From Nocardia crassostreae (GTDB lineage: Bacteria; Actinomycetota; Actinomycetes; Mycobacteriales; Mycobacteriaceae), in contig NZ_BDCH01000019.1 in assembly GCF_001613405.1 (NCBI RefSeq), positions 248,001 to 312,000 on the forward strand: 64,000 bases of DNA, written 5' to 3'. The position numbers and the translations under genes are program-made. The notes beneath the pieces were generated by a model. The model had not been told where the DNA came from. It saw only the letters and a program-made list of their open reading frames with translations, and ran no database searches. Positions 57,659-64,000 of the stretch are shown here, in pieces; the stretch's first letter is position 1, and each line of letters begins with the position of its first letter.

Positions 57659-58632
57659 CCGACCGCCTTCCGCATTTCCTCGATGATTCGTTCGACCCCG
57701 GGTACGTGGTCGTTCTCGAAATCGGCGGGCGGATAGCCGCCGCCGGGCGCGGCCACCCGTCGGATGGGGGCGCGCAGGTGGTGAAATCCGTTCTCGGACA
57801 CCTCCGCCGCGATCTCCGCGCCGATACCCGCGAATCCGGCCGCCTCGTGCACGATCAGCAGGCGACCGGTCCGGGCGACCGAGCCCAGAACGGCGTCGAA
57901 GTCGATGGGCGACACCCAGCGCAAATCGATGACCTCGGCATCCACCTCGGCCACCGCCGCGGCCGTCAGCACATCATGGGTAATGGCCCCGAAGGTCACG
58001 ACGGTGAGATCGGTACCGGCGTGGGCGATGCGCGCCCCCGTCGCGGACTCCGCGCCGATGTCCGGGCGTTCGGGCAGTTCCCGACGCCAGTACAGCCGTA
58101 TCGGCTCATAGATCATGACCGGCCTGCCGAGCCCGGCGGCGTGCCGCAGAATGCGCGCCGCGTCCCCGGGCGTGGACGGGCAGGCCACCGCGATCCCCGG
58201 CGCGTGCGCGAAGAACGCCTCGTTGGAATCGCTGTGGTGTTCGACGCCCCGGAACCCGCCGCCGGTGGGCACGCGCACCACGAGATTGAGCGCCAGTTCG
58301 CCATTCCACCGGTCGACCATGCGGCCCGCCTGGGTGACAAGCTGATTCGCCGCCGGGAAGACGAACCCGTCGAACTGGATCTCGCAGATGGGCACCAGCC
58401 CGGCCAGCGACATCCCGATGGCGCTGCCGACAATGCTGGACTCGGCCAGCAGCGCATCCCGCACGCGATCGGGCCCGAACCGCTGCCGCAGATCGCGCGT
58501 GACCCGGAAGACGCCGCCCAGGCGACCGATATCCTCGCCCAGCAGGACGGTGCGCGGATCGTCGGTCAGCAGTTCGGCGAGGGTGTTGTTGATCGCCTCG
58601 GCCAGACATGGCGGCCGTTGCCCGTTCAGCAC
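57655..58632 (-). CDS. alpha-keto-acid dehydrogenase E1 beta subunit
   Basis: 325 residues from GTG 58632 behind GGGGAG. Family features are LLGEDIGRLGGVFRVTRDL, ESSIVGSAIGMSLAG, RVPTGGGFRGVEHHSDSNEAFF and DLRWVSPIDFDAVLGSV. With the alpha subunit it should form an alpha2beta2 ThDP enzyme that decarboxylates a 2-oxo acid and acylates a lipoyl domain. Its start overlaps the E1 alpha stop. Indole-3-pyruvate from the amino-acid oxidase is the most attractive substrate (inferred). Confidence 0.88.
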   Translation of the reverse strand: MLNGQRPPCLAEAINNTLAELLTDDPRTVLLGEDIGRLGGVFRVTRDLRQRFGPDRVRDALLAESSIVGSAIGMSLAGLVPICEIQFDGFVFPAANQLVTQAGRMVDRWNGELALNLVVRVPTGGGFRGVEHHSDSNEAFFAHAPGIAVACPSTPGDAARILRHAAGLGRPVMIYEPIRLYWRRELPERPDIGAESATGARIAHAGTDLTVVTFGAITHDVLTAAAVAEVDAEVIDLRWVSPIDFDAVLGSVARTGRLLIVHEAAGFAGIGAEIAAEVSENGFHHLRAPIRRVAAPGGGYPPADFENDHVPGVERIIEEMRKAVG

Positions 58633-59534
58633 TGATATCTCCCCGCCAACTCGTGCCGGGCGTGCGCGACCTCGGCCGCGACCGCGTCCAGCCATTCCCG
58701 GTCCACGACACGCTCGTCCATCAGCCGCGCGGTGTACGCGGTGACCGGATCGGCGGCCTCGGCTCGCTCGATATCGACCGCATCGCGATACAGCCGCTGC
58801 GAGTCCGCAGTCGAATGCCCCTGTACGCGATCGACTTTCATCTCCAGGAGATACGGTTGCCCGGTGCGACGGACCATATCGGCGGCGCGCGCGGTGGCGC
58901 GGTGCACGACCTCCGGATCGCCGCCGTCGACGCGCGCGGACCGAATGCCGAAACCACCGGCGCGTTCGGCCAACGTGGTGGCCATCTGCTCGGCGGCGGG
59001 TTTGGATATCGCCCAGCCGTTGTTCTGGCACAGAAACAGCACGGGCGCGGATTCGACGGCGGCGAGGTTCAATGCCTCGGACATATCACCCTCACTGGTC
59101 GCACCATCCCCGACATAGACCAGCACCAACTCCGCACACCCGCGCAACCGCCGCCCCAGCGCATACCCCACCGCGTGCAGCGTCTGCGCCGCGAGCACCA
59201 GCGTGTAGGGAAAGAACCGCAGTTCACGCGGCCGCCAGCCACACAGCGTCCGCCCCGCCCACTGCGCGATCAATTCCTCCGGCCGGACCCCGCGCACCAG
59301 CGCCACCGCGTGCTCGCGATAGCTCGGAAATACGACCGGATCGCTCCCGGCCGCGAAGGCGGACCCAACCTGCGCGGCCTCCTGCCCTCGGCATGACAGC
59401 CACAGATCCACCGCCCCCTGTTTCTGGAGCAGCGTGGCCTCCTCATCGATACCGCGCGCCTCGAGCATGGCGCGCAGCATGGATCGCTTTGTCTCCGTAT
59501 CGAGTTCGGCATGCGCCACCGCTTCGCCGGTCAC
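58626..59534 (-). CDS. alpha-keto-acid dehydrogenase E1 alpha subunit
   Basis: 302 residues from GTG 59534. The ThDP/Mg motif is VYVGDGATSEGDMSEALNLAAVESAPVLFLCQNNGWAIS near residue 140, and the phosphorylation-loop region is VQGHSTADSQRLY. SCRGQEAAQVGSAFAAGSDPVVFPSYREH is typical of branched-chain or pyruvate E1 alpha proteins. It is shorter than housekeeping BCDH E1 alpha (about 380-400). The start overlaps the stop of the chain-length-factor-like gene (GTGA). Confidence 0.88.
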   Translation of the reverse strand: MTGEAVAHAELDTETKRSMLRAMLEARGIDEEATLLQKQGAVDLWLSCRGQEAAQVGSAFAAGSDPVVFPSYREHAVALVRGVRPEELIAQWAGRTLCGWRPRELRFFPYTLVLAAQTLHAVGYALGRRLRGCAELVLVYVGDGATSEGDMSEALNLAAVESAPVLFLCQNNGWAISKPAAEQMATTLAERAGGFGIRSARVDGGDPEVVHRATARAADMVRRTGQPYLLEMKVDRVQGHSTADSQRLYRDAVDIERAEAADPVTAYTARLMDERVVDREWLDAVAAEVAHARHELAGRYQC

Positions 59535-60358
59535 CACGCGACCTCGCAACCGGGCGTCGCGACCGGGGACGCCGGGGCGATCGCCACGGTGGGCGTCGCG
59601 TCCGCGCGCAGCATGGACCGGGCCATGAGCAGCTGACAGCCGAATACGGCCGCGCCGGTATTGCCGAAAGTCTTTCGGCACGAATCGATATCGATGTGGG
59701 AGCCGGGGTGGGGTAGCGGGTCCGGTGGTGTCACGCGCATGCGGAACAGGCGGTCGTCGACGCTGCCGGGCACGAGCAGGAAGGCCGTGGCGGCTTCGGC
59801 GCAGGCCGGGCGGGCGGCGGGGGCGCAGGCGGCGAGGCGGTGTGGCGACAGCTCTTCGGCGACCACCAGGAGGGACGAGTCGACCATGCCCGCGGCGAAC
59901 AGGGTGGTCAGGTAGGACAGGGCGGTGAGCCCGGCAGCCTCACCGCCCGCGATGGTGGTGTTGGCGCCGCGCAGGCGGTGCCGGATGGCGATCTGCCCGG
60001 CGGTGAAGTTCATGACAGCGGTCGGGAATCGCAGGGGCGGAATGTCGTACGGTTTGGCTTCGCGCAACGGGCGGCTCGCGAAGTCGGCGGTGGCTTCGAA
60101 TCCGCCGAGGGTCGTACCCACCGTCACCCCGGTGCCGTCCGGGTCGGTCGCGCGACCGGTCAGACAGTCACGGGCGGCGAGCAAGCCCAGCACGGCGGAG
60201 CGATCCAGCATGCCGAATCCCTTGCGCCCCAGTTCTTCCCTGGCATCGAAGGGGGGCAGGGCGAGGTCGCCGCGCGGGGGTTCGGTGTAGTCCGCGCCGG
60301 GATCGTAGCCGAGGCCGAAGCGGGTGACCGCGCCGATGCTCTGACAGGAGATCCACAT
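59531..60358 (-). CDS. ketosynthase-like chain length factor without active-site Cys
   Basis: 275 residues of ketosynthase fold, much shorter than a full KS (about 400). Where KS enzymes have TACAAS, this protein has TIAGGEAAGLTALSYL, so the nucleophilic Cys is missing. The C-terminal half keeps GNTGAAVFGCQLL, like the GH(T) loop region. Short KS partners of this type occur with aryl-polyene KSs, and full-length ones in type II PKSs. It should form a heterodimer with the KS encoded just upstream (ATGA overlap) and help set chain length. Confidence 0.78.
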   Translation of the reverse strand: MWISCQSIGAVTRFGLGYDPGADYTEPPRGDLALPPFDAREELGRKGFGMLDRSAVLGLLAARDCLTGRATDPDGTGVTVGTTLGGFEATADFASRPLREAKPYDIPPLRFPTAVMNFTAGQIAIRHRLRGANTTIAGGEAAGLTALSYLTTLFAAGMVDSSLLVVAEELSPHRLAACAPAARPACAEAATAFLLVPGSVDDRLFRMRVTPPDPLPHPGSHIDIDSCRKTFGNTGAAVFGCQLLMARSMLRADATPTVAIAPASPVATPGCEVAW

Positions 60359-61563
60359 CAGGCCGCTCCGAGGACGACGATGGCATTATTGCCGCCGAAG
60401 GCGAATCCGTGGTTCTGAACCACGCGCAGCGGCGCGGGCTGCGCGGTGCCCGCGACCACGTTCGGCAAGCCGATGGCGGGATCGAGGCGGCGCAGGTTCG
60501 CGGTCGGCGGGCACTGGCCGCGCAGCAGGGCCAGGACACAGGCCACGGCGCCGAATCCGGCGGCCGCGCCCATGGTGTGGCCGAGCATGGATTTGATCGA
60601 ACTGACCGGCGGCGGTTGCGAACCGAAGACGTCGAGGATGGCCGCGGCCTCGGTCGCGTCATTGGCTTGGGTGCCGGTGCCGTGCGCGCAGACATAGTCG
60701 ATATCGCGGGGAGTGACCCCGGCGCGCCGGTGCGCCATCCGGATGCAGCGGGCAATGGAATCGCGATCGGGCGCGGAGACGTGCTCGGCATCGCAGTTCA
60801 GGCCCGCACCCAGCACGTACCCGAGGATCTCGGCGCCACGCGCGCGGGCGTGCGGTTCGGATTCCAGCACCAGCGCCACGCCGCCCTCGGCGGTGAGGAT
60901 GCCCTGCCGGTCGGCGTCGAAGGGACGGCACACATCCGGGGCGAGCGCGCCGACCCGGAAGAACGCGGCGTGCGCCCAGCGCACCACCGAGTCCGCGCCG
61001 CCCGCCACCACAATGTCGGCCGCCCCCGATTCGATCAGCAACGCGCCGAAGGCGATGGCATAGTTGCTCGCCGCGCAGGCGGTCGCGAACAGGTAGTCCG
61101 GGCCGGTGAAACCGCTGATCTCCGCGCGCACCGCGCGGGTGATGGCGGCGGGAGCCAACCGGCCGGTGACCTCGGGGCTCATGCGGCCCGGCGTGGAGAG
61201 GTAGAACTGCTCGGCCGCCCGCTCCAGTTCCCGCGATTCCCCTTTGGTCGTGCCCATGCAGACGGTCGTGCGCGCGGCGGCCAGCTCCGCGGCGGACAGT
61301 CCGGCATCGCGGACCGCCAGCCGCGCGGCGCTCGCGGCGAACAGGGCGGTTCTGCCGAAGTCCCGCTCCCCCACGCGTTCACAGATCTCGCCGGGCGCGA
61401 ACCTCTTGACCTCCCCGGCCCGATGGGTCCGGAACCCGGACGAGTCGAAGGATTCGATCTCGCTGGTGCCGACGACACCGGCGAACAGGTTTCGCTCGAA
61501 GTCCGCCCGCCCGATGCCGATGCTCGATACGGGGCCGAGGCCGGTCACGGCGACGCGAGTCAC
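60358..61563 (-). CDS. beta-ketoacyl-ACP synthase (KS, FabF/type II PKS class)
   Basis: 401 residues from GTG 61563. The active-site Cys is in FATACAASNYAIA near residue 160, the two His in CAHGTGTQANDATE near residue 293 and SMLGHTMGAAAG near residue 332, with Lys in SIKSM. It is therefore a competent condensing enzyme for decarboxylative elongation with malonyl-ACP. ACP precedes and the Cys-less partner follows, each with a 4-base overlap, so the three form a minimal synthase. Confidence 0.88.
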   Translation of the reverse strand: MTRVAVTGLGPVSSIGIGRADFERNLFAGVVGTSEIESFDSSGFRTHRAGEVKRFAPGEICERVGERDFGRTALFAASAARLAVRDAGLSAAELAAARTTVCMGTTKGESRELERAAEQFYLSTPGRMSPEVTGRLAPAAITRAVRAEISGFTGPDYLFATACAASNYAIAFGALLIESGAADIVVAGGADSVVRWAHAAFFRVGALAPDVCRPFDADRQGILTAEGGVALVLESEPHARARGAEILGYVLGAGLNCDAEHVSAPDRDSIARCIRMAHRRAGVTPRDIDYVCAHGTGTQANDATEAAAILDVFGSQPPPVSSIKSMLGHTMGAAAGFGAVACVLALLRGQCPPTANLRRLDPAIGLPNVVAGTAQPAPLRVVQNHGFAFGGNNAIVVLGAA

Positions 61564-61832
61564 CGTGCGTCCCAGTGTGCGTACTCGGCGACGATGTCGT
61601 AGACGTGGACCAGGTTGTCCATGCGCTCGACTTCCGCTGTCGGGATCTCCACGCCGAATTCCTTGTCGATGCGGGACAGGATCTCGATGGCGCTGAGGGA
61701 ATCGGCGTCGTATTCCTCCCCGAACTGTCCCTCGTCGGTCAGTTCCTCCGGTTCGATCTCGAGGACCGCGGCGATCATGCCGCGCAGGGTCTCGAGGCGG
61801 TCGGTGCGGCGCTCGATGGTATTGCCGTCCAT
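61560..61832 (-). CDS. acyl carrier protein
   Basis: 90 residues, acidic. The phosphopantetheine Ser is in YDADSLSAIEIL near residue 44. The helices AAVLEIEPEELTDEG and EFGVEIPTAEVERM are typical of type II ACPs. It should carry the growing chain. No phosphopantetheinyl transferase gene is in the window. Confidence 0.88.
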   Translation of the reverse strand: MDGNTIERRTDRLETLRGMIAAVLEIEPEELTDEGQFGEEYDADSLSAIEILSRIDKEFGVEIPTAEVERMDNLVHVYDIVAEYAHWDAR

Positions 61833-61879
61833 GATTTCTCCTTTGTCGATACGAGTCGTGGGGGCCGTCGGGGGCGCGG

Positions 61880-62326
61880 CTAGCCGGGCGCGCCGAGGAG
61901 CGACTCGGCGACGACGATCGGTTCGCCGTCACACGTGGTGCGGCCGGTCATGAAGGCGACTCCGCCGATCTGTTTCTCGATGGCGATGCGGTGGCACAGG
62001 ACCTGTCCCGGGTGCGCGGCGCCGAGAAACCGCACCCGCTCGGCCTTCCCGAACAAGAAGGTGGCGTCGGCGGCTTCGGCCACATCGATCCGGCGCAGCG
62101 AAACCCACAGCGCCGCGCAGGTTTGCAGCATGGATTCCAGGATCAGGCCGGGCGGGTAGGCGGTGCCGCCGGTCGATTCGCAGCGGCCGTACCAGGGTTC
62201 GGCCGTCATGATGGTCTTGCGCCCCGTCGCCGTTCGCTCGGCGAGGTCCACGTCGACCTGGTCGACCAGCAGTATGGGCGGCCGGTGCGGCAGGACGCAC
62301 TGTAAAGCCTTACCGGACAGGATCAT
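61880..62326 (-). CDS. FabZ-like 3-hydroxyacyl-ACP dehydratase
   Basis: 148 residues of single hot-dog fold. The catalytic His is in VLPHRPPILLVDQV near residue 14 and the catalytic Glu in PGLILESMLQTCA near residue 64. It should remove water from 3-hydroxyacyl-ACP to give the trans-2-enoyl chain. It overlaps the second hot-dog gene by ATGA. Confidence 0.82.
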   Translation of the reverse strand: MILSGKALQCVLPHRPPILLVDQVDVDLAERTATGRKTIMTAEPWYGRCESTGGTAYPPGLILESMLQTCAALWVSLRRIDVAEAADATFLFGKAERVRFLGAAHPGQVLCHRIAIEKQIGGVAFMTGRTTCDGEPIVVAESLLGAPG

Positions 62327-62679
62327 GCCGGATCACCCGACAGGTGCAGCGTGAATGCCTTGGTCCCGTCGTGCTTGCGCCCCAGGAACCGGGTGTCGGC
62401 GCCGGACGACGTGCCCCGAACAGTGATTTCGTCCCCGGGCCGAACCGGGGCGAAGAAGCGCACCGAGTGCAGGGTGAAGCGGTCGGCCGCGACGCCGCAC
62501 AAGACAGGAATCATCTTGAGGCACAAGTCGATCAGGAAAACACCCGGATACACCGGATCGCCGGGAAAGTGGCCGGACAGATACGGTTCGTCGGCAGCGA
62601 TGCGTTTCACCAGCACCGCCTCATCGCCCTCGCGGCGCAGCGAGTCCGGGGCGCTGGTGCACGAGGCGTAGGTGTTCAC
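62323..62679 (-). CDS. second hot-dog dehydratase-like protein
   Basis: 118 residues from GTG 62679, which overlaps the FabG stop (GTGA). The conserved SGHFPGDPVYPGVFLIDLCLKM (His near residue 37) matches the FabA/FabZ group, but the catalytic Glu position holds Asp. It may form a heterodimer with the FabZ-like protein, as paired dehydratases do in aryl-polyene and similar systems, or have reduced activity. Confidence 0.75.
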   Translation of the reverse strand: MNTYASCTSAPDSLRREGDEAVLVKRIAADEPYLSGHFPGDPVYPGVFLIDLCLKMIPVLCGVAADRFTLHSVRFFAPVRPGDEITVRGTSSGADTRFLGRKHDGTKAFTLHLSGDPA

Positions 62680-63413
62680 AGCTGGGTACCACCGTCCACG
62701 ACGATGGTCTGCCCGGTGATGTACCCGGCCCCCGCGGAATGCAGGAAGGCGACGACGCTGGCGACATCGCCGGGAACGCCCAACCGGCGCAATGAGATCG
62801 ACGAGGCCAAGCGCTTGCGCTGGGTTTCGCCGAGTCCGGCGGTCATATCGGTGTCGATGAAGCCCGGCGCGACCGAATTGACCCGCACCCCCGATCGGCC
62901 CACCTCCTTGGCCAGGGACCGGGTGAACCCGTCCAGACCGGCCTTGGTGGCGGCGTAGTTGACCTGCCCCGGATTCCCGTGCAGGCCGGAGATGCTGGAG
63001 ATGTTGGTGACGACGCCGAATCCGTTCCGCATGGCCGGATACACGAATTGTTTTGTCACGTTGTATGTTCCGGTCAGATTTGTGTCCACGACGTCGTCCC
63101 ATTTCTCGTCGGTCATGAGAGCGAGCGGTCCGTCCCGTGTCACGCCCGCGCAGTTGACGAGATCGGTGACCACGCCCGCCGTCCGGGCAATGCGCGCGAA
63201 TGTCTCGGCGACCTGCGCCCGATCGGTCGTATCGCACACCACGAGGGAATTACCCGGATCGGCGGCGCGCAGGCGGTCCTCGACGGCCATCGACGAATCC
63301 GAGTGCCGGGCATGCAGTCCCACCGTCAGATAACCGGCCTGGGCCAGCTCGCAGATGATCGCCGCGCCGATTCCCCGGGAGGCGCCGGAGACGACCGCGA
63401 CCCGCCGGGTCAT
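62676..63413 (-). CDS. 3-oxoacyl-ACP reductase (FabG-like SDR)
   Basis: 245 residues. The cofactor motif is VSGASRGIGAAI at the N-terminus, NCAG occurs near residue 88, and the catalytic residues are in NISSISG (Ser) and NYAATKAG (Tyr, Lys). The end GQTIVVDGGTQL is typical of FabG. It should reduce each 3-oxo intermediate. With the two dehydratases but no enoyl reductase in sight, the expected chain is unsaturated at each module. Confidence 0.87.
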   Translation of the reverse strand: MTRRVAVVSGASRGIGAAIICELAQAGYLTVGLHARHSDSSMAVEDRLRAADPGNSLVVCDTTDRAQVAETFARIARTAGVVTDLVNCAGVTRDGPLALMTDEKWDDVVDTNLTGTYNVTKQFVYPAMRNGFGVVTNISSISGLHGNPGQVNYAATKAGLDGFTRSLAKEVGRSGVRVNSVAPGFIDTDMTAGLGETQRKRLASSISLRRLGVPGDVASVVAFLHSAGAGYITGQTIVVDGGTQL

Positions 63414-64000
63414 GCCGCCGCCACGGGAACCAGCACCCAGTCGAGATGCCGTAGCACGGAATCGATCTCACCGGCGTCGGCGGGATTCGCCACGGCCGCG
63501 ATATGACCGTCCGGGCGCACCAGCACCAGCTTCGGGCCGTTGACGCGATACGCCGCATAGGCTGCGGTCTCCCACCGCGGCAGCACATGGGAGGTGACCG
63601 CGGACGCGTACCGGGTGGCGAGCAGATCGGCCAGTTCCCCGGCCCGTGCGCAGTCGTCCACATCGAAAAACAGTGCGTGGTAGCCGGTTCCGTGCGTCAG
63701 GTCGAGCACGCTGCGCGCGCGGTCCGGATTGTCGGCCAGCGGCGCGTAGGGTGCGCGATCACCCGGCTGCGGGCCCCGCCCGCCCGCGGTCGCAATGGCG
63801 GGACTGTCCCGGTAGGAGATCCACAATTGGGAGAACAGCTGGAAGAACAGTCGCCGCACCGGCGCGAGCCGACTCACGATGCCGAGGAGCCTCGTGGCGA
63901 CATGGGCGCGCATCCACACGGCCACGGGATCGGTGGCGGTCTCGAGTTTGAACCCGATATCGGTGCGCGCGAGCACGGTCGCCGCGATCGGGCGGCGTTC
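63410..64000 (-). CDS. FAD aromatic monooxygenase (PheA/TfdB family), C-terminal part
   Basis: The gene enters from the right edge; about 196 C-terminal residues are seen. ERRPIAATVLARTDIGF is the last helix of the FAD domain. It is followed by the long linker helix and a thioredoxin-like domain ending KLVLVRPDGHIAAVAN. This resembles the end of the RebC-like protein at 53593. It overlaps the FabG start by ATGA, so it is in the same operon, and the cluster continues to the right of the window. Confidence 0.8.
   Translation of the reverse strand, partial: ERRPIAATVLARTDIGFKLETATDPVAVWMRAHVATRLLGIVSRLAPVRRLFFQLFSQLWISYRDSPAIATAGGRGPQPGDRAPYAPLADNPDRARSVLDLTHGTGYHALFFDVDDCARAGELADLLATRYASAVTSHVLPRWETAAYAAYRVNGPKLVLVRPDGHIAAVANPADAGEIDSVLRHLDWVLVPVAAA

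Overview
The window is very GC-rich actinobacterial DNA, most likely from Nocardia or a close relative. The grounds are codon use, GTG/TTG starts, dense ATGA/GTGA start-stop overlaps, an F420-type nitroreductase domain, several Baeyer-Villiger monooxygenase (BVMO) paralogues and two large LuxR (LAL) regulators. No rRNA, CRISPR array or insertion sequence was seen. One tRNA (Val, CAC) is present.

1-16.8 kb: a catabolic island. Two divergent arms carry paralogous alpha/beta hydrolases, BVMOs and carboxymuconolactone decarboxylase (CMD)-like proteins. The right arm continues into an acyl-CoA dehydrogenase, an APH-type kinase, a DUF6285-like protein and two more hydrolases. A TetR-TetR-SRPBCC operon faces it. 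The logic suggests ketone to ester/lactone to hydroxy acid to beta-oxidation. Several of these genes are broken by in-frame stops or frameshifts.

17-31.3 kb: a further BVMO with a DHA2 exporter and TetR; a VOC/SnoaL/radical-SAM operon; then a small DNA-repair-like set (UvrA-like ATPase, Gfo/Idh oxidoreductase, HhH-GPD glycosylase, aldo-keto reductase) beside a WYL regulator. One palindrome lies in front of both repair transcription units.

31.3-33.9 kb: a minimal integrative element, with a large serine recombinase and two tiny coupled ORFs, abutting tRNA-Val. The recombinase ORF reads into the tRNA. 34-44.3 kb: AhpD-like protein, two-component system (kinase frameshifted), SDR with a lost catalytic dyad, LAL regulator (frameshifted), DUF3592 protein, P-loop kinase, Nudix hydrolase and a fragment of a second DUF3592 gene.

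44.5 kb to the right edge: a biosynthetic gene cluster that continues beyond the window. The plus-strand genes resemble the rebeccamycin tailoring set: FAD monooxygenase, tryptophan-type halogenase, flavin reductase, LAL regulator, L-amino-acid oxidase, RebC-like monooxygenase and P450. No chromopyrrolic acid synthase is visible. The convergent minus-strand operon encodes a FabG, two hot-dog dehydratases, ACP, KS, KS-like chain length factor, alpha-keto-acid dehydrogenase E1 alpha and beta, a stand-alone lipoyl domain and a KAS III, with no enoyl reductase. The combined reading, which is inference, is a (halo)indole-3-pyruvate-derived starter unit extended by a dissociated polyene-type synthase.
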